NCBI GenBank assembly: GCA_016124535.1
Contig: WGNK01000001.1
Coordinates: forward strand, 124,001 to 188,000
Direction of reading: 5' to 3'
Source of the DNA: Azospirillum sp.
GTDB lineage: Bacteria; Pseudomonadota; Alphaproteobacteria; Azospirillales; Azospirillaceae
Length of the DNA stretch: 64,000 bases
Shown here: piece after piece, positions 36,959-45,401 of the stretch
Layout: every line of letters begins with the position of its first letter
Position numbering within the stretch: position 1 is the stretch's first letter
Translations under genes and position numbers: made by a program
The notes under the pieces: generated by a model
Seen by the model: the letters and a program-made list of their open reading frames with translations, nothing else
The model's database searches: none
Told to the model about the DNA's origin: nothing

Positions 36959-38104
36959 ATGAAGCCGACTTCCCGGCCGAACTCCCCGAATTTCTCCTCT
37001 GGTCCCTGCGCCAAGCGCCCCGGCTGGTCGCTCGACGCGCTGAGCGGCGCCTGCCTTGGCCGTTCGCACCGCTCCAAACCCGGCAAAGCCAAGCTGCAAG
37101 AGGTGATCGACCGCAGCCGGGCCGTGCTCGGGATACCCGCCGACTATCGGATCGGGATCGTTGCCGGGTCCGACACCGGTGCGGTCGAGATGGCGCTGTG
37201 GTCGCTGTTGGGCGCCCGTCCGGTCGATCTGCTGGCCTGGGAGAGCTTCGGCAAGGACTGGGTCACCGACGTGACCAAGCAGCTGAAGCTGAAGGACGTT
37301 CGCAGTCTGACCGCCGGCTATGGCGAACTGCCCGACCTCACCCAGGTCGACCCGGCCCACGACGTGGTGTTCACCTGGAACGGCACCACCTCGGGCGTCC
37401 GGGTACCGGACGGCGAGTGGATAGCCGCCGACCGCACCGGGTTAACGATCTGCGACGCCACCTCGGCCGCCTATGCCATGGACCTGCCCTGGCCGAAGCT
37501 CGATGTCGTGACCTGGTCCTGGCAGAAGGTGCTGGGCGGCGAAGCGGCCCATGGCATGCTGGTGCTGTCCCCGCGCGCGGTCGAGCGCCTGGAAAGCTAC
37601 AAGCCAGCTTGGCCGCTGCCGAAACTGTTCCGGATGACCAAGGACGGCAAGATCAGCGAGGGCATCTTCAAGGGCGAGACCATCAACACGCCCTCGATGC
37701 TGTGCGTCGAGGACGCGCTCGACGGCCTGAAATGGGCCGAAGGCATCGGCGGCCTGCCGGCGCTGATCGCGCGCTCGGAGGCCAACCTCAAGGCGATTGC
37801 CGATTGGCAGGCCAAGACGCCCTGGGTCGGCTTTCTGGCGGCGCTGCCGGAGACTCGCTCCTGCACCTCGATCTGCCTGAAGATTGTTGATCCGCGGGTG
37901 ACCGCCCTCGACACCGCTGGCCAGGCCGAGGTTGCAAAGAAGCTGGCGGCGGTGTTGGAGAAGGAAGGCGTGGCGCTCGATGCCGCCGCCTACCGCGACG
38001 CCCCGCCGGGCTTGCGCATCTGGGGCGGGGCGACCGTCGAGACCGCCGAGATCGCGGCGCTGCTGCCCTGGCTCGACTGGGCCTTCGCTGAAGTCATGCA
38101 ATAA
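36959..38104 (+). CDS. serC: Phosphoserine aminotransferase
   Basis: The 381-residue class-V PLP aminotransferase is of the alphaproteobacterial/Methanosarcina type. Features are [12 protein letters not shown] at the start, [15 protein letters not shown] in the cofactor pocket, and the PLP lysine in [16 protein letters not shown]. It converts 3-phosphohydroxypyruvate to phosphoserine with glutamate. A strong site (GGAAGGAATAG) precedes ATG 36959. It is followed by serA 129 bases on, giving two consecutive steps of serine synthesis. Serine is also the amino acid predicted for the local siderophore NRPS. Confidence 0.94.
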   Translation: MKPTSRPNSPNFSSGPCAKRPGWSLDALSGACLGRSHRSKPGKAKLQEVIDRSRAVLGIPADYRIGIVAGSDTGAVEMALWSLLGARPVDLLAWESFGKDWVTDVTKQLKLKDVRSLTAGYGELPDLTQVDPAHDVVFTWNGTTSGVRVPDGEWIAADRTGLTICDATSAAYAMDLPWPKLDVVTWSWQKVLGGEAAHGMLVLSPRAVERLESYKPAWPLPKLFRMTKDGKISEGIFKGETINTPSMLCVEDALDGLKWAEGIGGLPALIARSEANLKAIADWQAKTPWVGFLAALPETRSCTSICLKIVDPRVTALDTAGQAEVAKKLAAVLEKEGVALDAAAYRDAPPGLRIWGGATVETAEIAALLPWLDWAFAEVMQ

Positions 38105-38107
38105 CAA

Positions 38108-38194
38108 AAGGGGGACGCTGTCCCCCTTGACCCCCTGCCAAAGGCCGAGGGCCTTTGGAAACCATGACTTGGGGTCCGGGGCCTGTGGCCCCGG
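38108..38194 (+). repeat. Three consecutive perfect hairpins between serC and serA (REP-like element)
   Basis: Three perfect inverted repeats, each with a 3-base loop: arms AAGGGGGAC/GTCCCCCTT (38108-38128), CCAAAGGCC/GGCCTTTGG (38138-38158) and CCGGGGCC/GGCCCCGG (38176-38194). They are separated by 9 and 17 bases. The first begins 4 bases after the serC stop. The layout is like REP/BIME-type mobile palindromes scattered between genes in related bacteria; in mRNA they could stabilise the serC 3' end or partly terminate before serA. Confidence 0.85.
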
Positions 38195-38233
38195 CGGGGG
38201 TCGAGGCGGCGGAGCCCCTCGGAAGGAATCCCC

Positions 38234-39811
38234 ATGCCCAAAGTCCTGATTTCCGACAATCTGAGCCCGCGCGCGGTTGAAATCTTCGGCGAGCGCGGGG
38301 TCGAGGTCGATGTGAAGACCGGCTTGAAGCCGGACCAGCTGAAGGCGATCATCGGCGACTATGACGGCCTGGCGATCCGCTCGGCGACCAAGGTGACCAA
38401 GGACGTGCTGGCCGCCGCCGGCCGGCTCAAGGTGATCGGGCGTGCCGGGATCGGGGTCGATAACGTCGATATCCCGGCGGCGACCGCGCAGGGCGTCGTG
38501 GTGATGAACACGCCGTTCGGCAACTCGATCACCACCGCCGAGCACGCCGTAGCCCTGATGCTGGCGCTCGCCCGCGAACTCCCGGCAGCCAATGCCTCGA
38601 CCCAGGCCGGCAAGTGGGAGAAGAACCGCTTCATGGGGGTCGAGATCACCGCCAAGACGCTCGGCATCATCGGCTGCGGCAATATCGGTGCGATCGTCGC
38701 CGAGCGGGCGTTGGGGCTCAAGATGCGGGTGATCGCGTTCGACCCCTATCTCTCGGTCGATCGCGCGGTGCAACTCGGGGTCGAGAAGGTCGAACTCGAC
38801 CAGTTGCTCTGCCGCGCCGATTTCATCACCCTGCATACGCCGCTGACCGACGGCACCCGCAACATCCTGAACGCGGCGTCGCTGGCCAAGTGCCGCAAGG
38901 GAGTGCGCATCGTCAATTGCGCCCGCGGCGGCCTGATCGTCGAGGAGGACCTCAAGGCGGCGATCCTGTCGGGTCAGGTCGCGGGCGCCGCTCTCGACGT
39001 ATTTGCCGAAGAGCCGGCCAAGAGCAACATCCTGTTCGGCCTGGACCAGGTGATCTGCACGCCTCATCTCGGTGCCTCGACCACCGAGGCCCAGGAGAAC
39101 GGCGCGCTTCAGGTCGCCGAGCAGATGTGCGACTTCCTGATCAGCGGCGCCGTGGTCAATGCACTCAACATGGCCTCGGTCTCGGCCGAGGATGCGCCGC
39201 GGCTGCGCCCCTATATGAAACTGGCCGAACAGCTCGGCAGCTTCGCCGGGCAGATCCTGCGCACCGATCTCAAATCGGTGACCATCGAATACGAGGGTGC
39301 GGCGGCCGAGCTGAACACCCGGCCGCTGACCGCGATCGTGCTGAAGGGCCTGCTGTCGCCGCTGCTCGAAGGCGTCAACATGGTCAACGCACCGGTGGTG
39401 GCGCGCGAGCGCAACATCGAGATCGCCGAGACCACGCGGGAGCGCGCCAGCGACTACCACAGCCTGATCCGGCTGATCGTCGCGGGCGACCAGACCACCC
39501 GCACCCTCGCCGGCACCCTGTTCGGCGACGCCAAGCCGCGGGTGGTGGAGATCGACGACGTCGCGGTCGAGGCCGAACTGACCAGCCACATGCTGTTCTG
39601 CCGTAACGAGGACAAACCCGGCGTGATCGGACGGCTCGGCCTGGCTTTGGGTGATGCCGGGATCAATATCGCGACCTTCCATCTCGGCCGCGCCGCCCCC
39701 GGTACCACCGCTTTGGCCCTGATCGCGGTCGACCAGCCGGTTTCCGACGGGGTGCTGAAGCAGATCCACGCCATCCCCGGCGTGGTCCGCGCCAAGGCCC
39801 TGGCATTCTGA
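38234..39811 (+). CDS. serA: D-3-phosphoglycerate dehydrogenase
   Basis: The 525-residue long-form SerA has the NAD-binding motif LGIIGCGNIGAIVAERA, catalytic Arg in NCARGGLIVEEDL, Glu in FAEEPA and His in CTPHLGASTTEAQ. An intervening domain and a C-terminal ACT domain (NEDKPGVIGRLGLALGDAGINIATFHLGR) follow. It oxidises 3-phosphoglycerate in the first step of serine synthesis and may be inhibited by serine through the ACT domain. Ribosome-binding site GGAAGGAAT precedes ATG 38234. Confidence 0.96.
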   Translation: MPKVLISDNLSPRAVEIFGERGVEVDVKTGLKPDQLKAIIGDYDGLAIRSATKVTKDVLAAAGRLKVIGRAGIGVDNVDIPAATAQGVVVMNTPFGNSITTAEHAVALMLALARELPAANASTQAGKWEKNRFMGVEITAKTLGIIGCGNIGAIVAERALGLKMRVIAFDPYLSVDRAVQLGVEKVELDQLLCRADFITLHTPLTDGTRNILNAASLAKCRKGVRIVNCARGGLIVEEDLKAAILSGQVAGAALDVFAEEPAKSNILFGLDQVICTPHLGASTTEAQENGALQVAEQMCDFLISGAVVNALNMASVSAEDAPRLRPYMKLAEQLGSFAGQILRTDLKSVTIEYEGAAAELNTRPLTAIVLKGLLSPLLEGVNMVNAPVVARERNIEIAETTRERASDYHSLIRLIVAGDQTTRTLAGTLFGDAKPRVVEIDDVAVEAELTSHMLFCRNEDKPGVIGRLGLALGDAGINIATFHLGRAAPGTTALALIAVDQPVSDGVLKQIHAIPGVVRAKALAF

Positions 39812-39838
39812 TACCAGCGAGCGAAGCCCCCCCCGGCA

Positions 39839-39870
39839 GCCGACTTCGACGGAAATGGATCGAAGTCGGC
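39839..39870 (+). terminator. Perfect inverted repeat after serA
   Basis: GCCGACTTCGA (39839-39849) and TCGAAGTCGGC (39860-39870) form an 11-bp stem with a 10-base loop, 28 bases past the serA stop. No T-tract follows. It most likely ends serA transcription, isolating it from the ATPase gene that starts at 39915. Confidence 0.6.
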
Positions 39871-39914
39871 CGCTGGGGTAAGCTCCGGCCGCGCCGCACG
39901 CCGGAGTCGCCTGC

Positions 39915-41144
39915 ATGATCCATCGTCTGGAAATCGAGAATTTCTACTCGGTGCGCGACCGCCAGGCGATCGATTTGCGGATCGCCAAGAACGTCCCCGA
40001 CGTTCCCGGCCGCTTCGCGCCGCTCCGGCCGGATTCAGACGAGCGCATTCCGAAAGTCGTCGCCCTGTTCGGCGCCAATGCTTCGGGCAAATCCAATGTG
40101 CTGCGGGCGCTGTCGTTTCTGTCGTTCTTCGTGCGCAACAGCTTCGAACTGAAGCCTGACGCCTGGGCCGGCTTCGAATGCTTCAACGCCGCGGAGGCCA
40201 GGCAAGCGCCGACCCGGCTGGCGATCTGGCTCCGGTTACCGGTTTCACTCGAAGACGCCGCCAGCCGCGGCCGGGGTGACGATACGCTGCCGTGCTGCGA
40301 ATACTGCTACGAGGTGGTATTCGGCAAGGATGCCAAGATGGAAACCGAGGTCGTCTCGGAATCGCTCAAACAAAAGCCAAACGCCAACAACCGCTGGCGG
40401 CGCGTCTTTGAACGCCGTGCCGGGACGGTCACCGGAGGCCATGGCTTCAGCGTCGCCGGTTGCGCGCAATACTTCGATAAAATGCTGCGCAACAATGCCA
40501 GTGCGATTTCAACGTTGGCCCAGATCAAGCATCCGGCGGCGCTGCTGTTGCAGGAAATCGCCAGCGAGCTTTACTGCAACATCCTGGTCGATAAGTGGGG
40601 GGTCGATGACAATTTCATTACCGGCTACTATGCGAAGTATCCGGAAGTTGTCGAGGAGCTGAATAAATACGTCAAGCGCATGGATTTGGGCATCACCAGG
40701 ATTTTCTTCGGCGAAGGGCGCGGCACTCCGGTGGTTTTGTTCGAGCACAGCGGCCACTCACAGGCGCTTTATCTCAGCCAGCAGAGCCACGGCACCCGGA
40801 GCTTCTTTCGCCTTTTCCCGTGGTTGTGGCTGGCGCTGCAGCGGGGCGGCCTCGCCGTCATCGACGAACTCGACCTGTCGATCCATCCGCTGCTGCTGCC
40901 CGAGATCATCCGCTGGTTCCACGATCCGGAGCGCAACCCGCACAATGCCCAACTGTGGATGTCGTGCCAGAGCGCCTCCCTGCTCGATAGCCTGGAGAAG
41001 GAGGAAGTCTTCTTCTGCCAGCGGGATGCCGGCGGCCGGACCAGCGTCTTCGGCCTGCGCGGCGTCCAGGGGATCCGGCGCACCGACAATCTTTACCGGA
41101 AATACCTCGACGGCGCCTTCGGCGCCCTGCCCAAGTGCGGCTAG
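39915..41144 (+). CDS. Solitary AAA ATPase of the COG1106/RloA-like family
   Basis: The 409-residue SMC/ABC-type ATPase has an N-terminal MIHRLEIENFYSVRDRQAIDLR, Walker A ALFGANASGKSNVLRAL (about residues 52-68), Walker B LAVIDELDLSIHPLLLPEIIRWF, and a switch region AQLWMSCQSASLLDSL. Proteins of this family often occur in defence loci with a partner protein, but the next gene is convergent and unrelated, so no partner is visible. Several codons (AAA, AAT) are less GC-biased than in flanking genes, hinting at acquisition. CCGGAG precedes ATG 39915. Function unknown beyond ATP binding. Confidence 0.85.
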   Translation: MIHRLEIENFYSVRDRQAIDLRIAKNVPDVPGRFAPLRPDSDERIPKVVALFGANASGKSNVLRALSFLSFFVRNSFELKPDAWAGFECFNAAEARQAPTRLAIWLRLPVSLEDAASRGRGDDTLPCCEYCYEVVFGKDAKMETEVVSESLKQKPNANNRWRRVFERRAGTVTGGHGFSVAGCAQYFDKMLRNNASAISTLAQIKHPAALLLQEIASELYCNILVDKWGVDDNFITGYYAKYPEVVEELNKYVKRMDLGITRIFFGEGRGTPVVLFEHSGHSQALYLSQQSHGTRSFFRLFPWLWLALQRGGLAVIDELDLSIHPLLLPEIIRWFHDPERNPHNAQLWMSCQSASLLDSLEKEEVFFCQRDAGGRTSVFGLRGVQGIRRTDNLYRKYLDGAFGALPKCG

Positions 41145-41172
41145 GTCGCGCGGCTCCAGGGTGGAAACCGGT

Positions 41173-42519
41173 TTACGCAGATCGCCCGATCGGTGGCGCG
41201 GTCTCCAGCAGGCGGCGTCGGACCGCGTCGATGTGGTCGCGAAGGTCGTAGACCTGGTCGGCATAGGCGAGCGGCACCGGCAACCGGTTGACCGCGCGCT
41301 CGATGCGCTCGATTTCGCGGGTCCGGGCGGCAATCACCTCCGGATCCGCGGGATCGCCGCCGTCGTCTTCGACCTGCTTCAGCTCGCGGTACCAGTAGAT
41401 GATGCGGCGGCGCATCCGCCAGGAGTAGGCGGTCGGCGCCAAGCGCAGTGCCGGCAGCAGCACGCCCAAAACCGGCAACAGCAGCACCGTCCAGCGATCG
41501 ACCCAGGTCGCGAGCCAGAACGGCAGGTAGCGTTGCAGCAGCGGCGCGCCCGAGCGATAGGCCCGCACGGCATCGGGCGACATCGGGAATTCCTGATCGC
41601 CGGCGATCGGCAGCATGCCCGCCCGTTGGAACAAGGCGCTTTCGCCATTGGCGTTCAGCACCGGTTGGGAATGGACCTCGATTGCGGTCTGGGTGAGCAA
41701 GCTGGCAAGGGCAGGGTGAAGGTCGCCGCGGATCAACAGCCCGGTGGTGGTCTCAACCATGCGGGTGTCGGCCGGTGGCATGTCGCGGGCGAAATCGACC
41801 ACCCCTTCCTTGAGATCGACCCGTTCCAGGAACGGGAAGCGCTGGACATAGGCATCGGCCTGGACCAGGTCCATCAGGTGAACATTGGGCAGGCCGATCA
41901 GACGCTGGATCGTGCGCGCCTCGGCGGCCAGCACGAGCACACCGGCATCGGCGGCGCCGGAGCCCAGAGCGTCGACATAGTCAGGCAGCTCCATGTTCAG
42001 GAGCGTCGCGGTTTCGGCGGTGACGCCGCTGACCTTCAGCAATCGGGTCGCCAGTGCCGCGGTACCGCTGCCGGCGGGACCGATGAGCACTTTTTTTCCC
42101 GCCAAGTCGGACAGTCTGCGGGGCTGATCGCCGCCATGATAAAAGACCCAGATCGGCTCAAATCCGACTTGGCCCAAAGACAGCAGGTCCGGAGCATCCT
42201 TGGCGCTGGCCAGCCCTTCTTGGACAAAGCCCACGCCGACCGGCGCCGAGGGGTCGGTCAAGAGGGCCAGGTTTTCCAGCGACCCCCGGGTTTCGCGAAT
42301 CACCAGATCGACGCCGCTGCGTGCCAGGACCTCCCGATAGCGCAGCGCGGTCTGGTAATAGGGGCTGCCCCGCGACGCCGCCCCGATCGCCAGCGTATTG
42401 GGCGCGGCGGGCGCCAGGAATTGGATTGCGATCCAAAACGCCGCCAGCCCCAGGATCGCCGCCGGAGCGGCAATCAGCGTCATTTCGCGCAGCTGGACCC
42501 AATTGAGCCTGCGGAACAT
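41173..42519 (-). CDS. TAXI-family TRAP-type solute-binding protein, membrane-anchored
   Basis: The 448-residue protein has one N-terminal TM helix (LIAAPAAILGLAAFWIAIQF) and a TAXI-type binding domain. The latter starts LAIGAASRGSPYYQTALRYREVLAR, with GKKVLIGPAGSGTAALATRLL and an ASP-rich middle part. A second TM region follows near 335-360 (LLLPVLGVLLPALRL) with a helical tail predicted to be coiled-coil. No TRAP permease genes adjoin it. The double anchoring makes a free shuttle protein unlikely; a sensory role is possible. It lies 51 bases after aspS on the same strand. Confidence 0.82.
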   Translation of the reverse strand: MFRRLNWVQLREMTLIAAPAAILGLAAFWIAIQFLAPAAPNTLAIGAASRGSPYYQTALRYREVLARSGVDLVIRETRGSLENLALLTDPSAPVGVGFVQEGLASAKDAPDLLSLGQVGFEPIWVFYHGGDQPRRLSDLAGKKVLIGPAGSGTAALATRLLKVSGVTAETATLLNMELPDYVDALGSGAADAGVLVLAAEARTIQRLIGLPNVHLMDLVQADAYVQRFPFLERVDLKEGVVDFARDMPPADTRMVETTTGLLIRGDLHPALASLLTQTAIEVHSQPVLNANGESALFQRAGMLPIAGDQEFPMSPDAVRAYRSGAPLLQRYLPFWLATWVDRWTVLLLPVLGVLLPALRLAPTAYSWRMRRRIIYWYRELKQVEDDGGDPADPEVIAARTREIERIERAVNRLPVPLAYADQVYDLRDHIDAVRRRLLETAPPIGRSA

Positions 42520-42570
42520 CGCGGGTGTCCGATCTCTCGACTTGTTTCCGGTTTTGGCCGTTGTCGCGGC

Positions 42571-44388
42571 TTATTCGCTCTTGGGCGCCGCAACCTTGGG
42601 CTTGGGCAGGTCGAGCTTGATATGCAGCTCCTTGAGCCGTTCCGCCGGCACCGGAGCCGGGGCCTGCATCATCAAGTCCTGGGCCTGCTGGTTGAGCGGG
42701 AAACAGATCACTTCGCGGATATTGGGTTCGTCGGCTAGCAGCATGACGATGCGGTCGATGCCCGGCGCCGAACCGCCATGGGGCGGCGCACCCAGGCGCA
42801 ACGCCGAGAGCATGCCGCCGAACCGTGCCTCCAACTCCTCCTGGGGGTAGCCGGCGATCGCAAACGCCTTGACCATGACTTCGGGCAAATGATTGCGGAT
42901 GGCACCGGAGGACAATTCCACGCCGTTGCACACGATATCGTACTGGTAGGCCTTGATCTCCAGTGGATCCATGGTCTCCAGCGCCTCAAGCCCGCCCTGG
43001 GGCATCGAGAACGGGTTATGGCTGAAGTCGATCTTCTTCAGGTCTTCGTTGTACTCGAACATCGGGAAATCGACGATCCAGCAGAACCGGAACGCGTTCT
43101 TCTCGATGATGTCGAGCTCTTCGGCAACTTTGGTCCGCGCCTGACCGGCCAGCTTGCAGGCCGGGGCGACCTGGTCGCAGACGAAGAACACGGCGTCGCC
43201 GTCCTGCACCCCGGCCACTTGGCGCAGCGCCTGCTGGGCGTCCGGCGGCACGAATTTGGCGATCGGCCCCTTGCCGCCGCCGGCCTCGAACAGGATGTAG
43301 CCCAGCCCCGGCGCGCCCTGGCCGCGCGCCCAGTCGTTCAGCTTGTCGAAGAAGCTGCGCGGCTTGGCCGACACCTGCGGAACCCGCAAGCCGCGGACCA
43401 CGCCGCCCTGGTCGATCACGCCCTTGAAGGCGCGGAATTCGACATCCGGGCGCTGGAACACCGCGGTCAGGTCGCAGATTTCCAGGGGATTGCGCAGGTC
43501 CGGCTTGTCCGAGCCAAAACGCAGCATGGCCTCGGCAAAGGTCAGGCGCGGGAACGGCGGCGCCGTTACCGTGGGCGGGGTCGCACGCCGGAAACCGCCG
43601 AACTCCTCGAACACACCGTAAAGCACCGGTTCGATCGCGGCGAACACGTCCTCCTGGGTGACGAAACTCATTTCGAAATCGAGCTGATAGAATTCGCCCG
43701 GCGAGCGGTCGGCGCGGCTGTCCTCGTCGCGAAAGCAGGGGGCGATCTGGAAATAGCGGTCGAAGCCGGCGATCATCAGCAACTGCTTGAACTGCTGCGG
43801 CGCCTGGGGCAGGGCGTAGAACTGGCCGGCATGGATGCGGCTGGGCACCAGGAAGTCGCGCGCGCCCTCGGGGCTGCTCGCGGTCAGGATCGGGGTCTGG
43901 AACTCCGAAAAGCCCTGTTCGATCATGCGCCGACGGATCGAGGCGATCACCTGGCTGCGCAGCATGATGTTGCGCTGCATCTTCTCGCGCCGCAGATCGA
44001 GGAAGCGATAGCGCAGCCGGACCTCTTCGCCGGCATCGGCCTCGGCATTGACCTGCAGCGGCACCTGCTCGGCTGCACTAATCATGGTCAATTTCGTGAC
44101 CTGAACCTCGATTCGGCCGGTGGCGAGTTTGTCGTTGATCGTCTCGGGCGTGCGCGCAACCACCGTACCTTCGATCGTGACCACCGATTCTAGCTTCTGA
44201 TGCGCGCCCAGTAACTGCAAAATCGCTGAACCAAATACGCATTGCGTCAGGCCATAATGGTCGCGCAGGTCGATGAACAGCAGGTTGCCGTGATCGCGCT
44301 TGCGGTGGATCCAGCCCGACAGGCGGACGGTGCTGCCGGCGTGGTCGAGACGGAGAGCGCCGCAGGTGTGGGTGCGGTAGGCATGCAT
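42571..44388 (-). CDS. aspS: Aspartyl-tRNA synthetase, possibly non-discriminating
   Basis: The 605-residue bacterial-type class IIb synthetase has an OB-fold anticodon domain ([26 protein letters not shown]), motif 2 [24 protein letters not shown], the bacterial GAD insert, and motif 3 [22 protein letters not shown]. The His in RKRDHG (residue 33) is the residue found in enzymes that also charge tRNA-Asn, whereas discriminating enzymes such as E. coli have Leu there. That would fit an organism that makes Asn-tRNA by GatCAB, but this is inference. Confidence 0.96.
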   Translation of the reverse strand: MHAYRTHTCGALRLDHAGSTVRLSGWIHRKRDHGNLLFIDLRDHYGLTQCVFGSAILQLLGAHQKLESVVTIEGTVVARTPETINDKLATGRIEVQVTKLTMISAAEQVPLQVNAEADAGEEVRLRYRFLDLRREKMQRNIMLRSQVIASIRRRMIEQGFSEFQTPILTASSPEGARDFLVPSRIHAGQFYALPQAPQQFKQLLMIAGFDRYFQIAPCFRDEDSRADRSPGEFYQLDFEMSFVTQEDVFAAIEPVLYGVFEEFGGFRRATPPTVTAPPFPRLTFAEAMLRFGSDKPDLRNPLEICDLTAVFQRPDVEFRAFKGVIDQGGVVRGLRVPQVSAKPRSFFDKLNDWARGQGAPGLGYILFEAGGGKGPIAKFVPPDAQQALRQVAGVQDGDAVFFVCDQVAPACKLAGQARTKVAEELDIIEKNAFRFCWIVDFPMFEYNEDLKKIDFSHNPFSMPQGGLEALETMDPLEIKAYQYDIVCNGVELSSGAIRNHLPEVMVKAFAIAGYPQEELEARFGGMLSALRLGAPPHGGSAPGIDRIVMLLADEPNIREVICFPLNQQAQDLMMQAPAPVPAERLKELHIKLDLPKPKVAAPKSE

Positions 44389-44507
44389 CGCGAGGAAACC
44401 CGAAAAATGGCAAAATCGGCCGCGCGGGGCCGGGGCGTCACACGACTACCCGGCCGCCGGTTTGTCAAGCCGGAGGGCGGCCCGGCCGGGAAAATGCCGG
44501 GTGCAGG

Positions 44508-44822
44508 CTAGCGCGGCGCCTCTGTCTCCGATCCAGAAGGAGCGTCTTGTCCGGCCGATTTCGCTGGTTTGGCCGGCCGCGGCGGCAGGCAGCGCTTGTG
44601 ACACTGGTCGAATTGGCGGTCGCAGGCGGCGCCGCCGCCGAACAACGGGTTACCCTCCCGCCGGGCCGAATCCGCGTCGGTGCAGACCTCGTAGCCACGG
44701 TCACAACTGCGCAGGCACGCCGCCTGGCGCTTGTTAACCGGTTCCCCGCCCGGCTCCAGGGCCGAACAGCCCGTGAGCAGCAGCAATCCCAGGCCCAGCG
44801 CCCGAACGCGCATCGCGATCAC
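44508..44822 (-). CDS. Small cysteine-rich lipoprotein of unknown function
   Basis: About 104 residues with a clear lipobox LLLTGCSA, giving a lipid-anchored mature protein of about 85 residues. The mature part has a spaced Cys pattern (CLRSCDRGYEVCTD, then CDRQFDQCHKRC), six cysteines likely to form disulfides, and a Pro/Lys/Ser tail. GTG at 44822 overlaps the stop of the upstream gene (GTGA); ATG 44813 is an alternative. Unrecognised; probably a periplasmic envelope protein coupled to its neighbour. Confidence 0.7.
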   Translation of the reverse strand: MIAMRVRALGLGLLLLTGCSALEPGGEPVNKRQAACLRSCDRGYEVCTDADSARREGNPLFGGGAACDRQFDQCHKRCLPPRPAKPAKSAGQDAPSGSETEAPR

Positions 44823-45184
44823 CCGCGATAGTCGCTACGACTGCCGCCGTGGAAATAGAAGCGGGCATACTGGCTGAAGAACCAGGCACTGCCGATCGCC
44901 GCGCCCGCCACCGCGCCGACCAGGGTACCCACCGTCGAGCCGGAGATGTGGCTGCTGAGATAACCGACGATCGCCGAGGCCAGCACCACATTCAGCGTGT
45001 AGTGGAAACCGAAATTGGCCATCTCCGCTTCCGCGGCCACCGTCCCCGGCGGCGGCACATAATTGGGCGCGGTAACCGGCGGCAACATCGGCGTGGAGGG
45101 CTGGTTCTGCGCCAGGGCCGGACGACCGCAGGGGGCCGCAACCAGGACCAGCGACAACACCATCGCAACCAGCAGCTTGGTCAT
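44819..45184 (-). CDS. Small exported membrane protein of unknown function
   Basis: 121 residues with a signal peptide (LLVAMVLSLVLVAAPCGRPALAQ), a Pro-rich segment, and two hydrophobic segments near 60-80 and 85-105. The second is Gly-zipper-like (GTLVGAVAGAAIGSAWFFSQ). The tail RFYFHGGSRSDYRG is basic. Glycine-zipper proteins of this size often insert in membranes, but no family was recognised. Translationally coupled to the downstream lipoprotein. Confidence 0.65.
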   Translation of the reverse strand: MTKLLVAMVLSLVLVAAPCGRPALAQNQPSTPMLPPVTAPNYVPPPGTVAAEAEMANFGFHYTLNVVLASAIVGYLSSHISGSTVGTLVGAVAGAAIGSAWFFSQYARFYFHGGSRSDYRG

Positions 45185-45317
45185 CCGCCCGATTCCTTCA
45201 GAAGTTTCCGAACCATCCGACTATGCGTCAGCCGCCCGGACCGCGCAACTTGGATATGGACGCGGGCGCATCGGCGGTCCAGTCCGTGTTCGGGCGGTTC
45301 CCGCGGGATCGGCCGGC

Positions 45318-45401
45318 CCGGCCTTCCCAGTCCGGCCTTCCCAGTCCGGGTTTGCTAGTCAGGGTTTGCCGGTCGGGGCTTCCCGGTCGGGGTTTCTCAA
45401 T
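45318..45401. repeat. 14-bp tandem repeat, six copies, at the glgP 3' end
   Basis: Units start at 45318, 45332, 45346, 45360, 45374 and 45388. The first two are identical (CCGGCCTTCCCAGT) and the rest increasingly diverged; the last overlaps the glgP stop codon (45397-45399). On the glgP strand the array directly follows the stop. It lies in the 212-base gap before the small membrane protein gene. A slippage origin is likely; no role is known. Confidence 0.85.

Noticed and set aside
37442..39916. An 824-codon minus-strand frame opposite serC and serA
   Set aside because: Antisense to two clear metabolic enzymes and crosses their intergenic hairpins; no domain seen.
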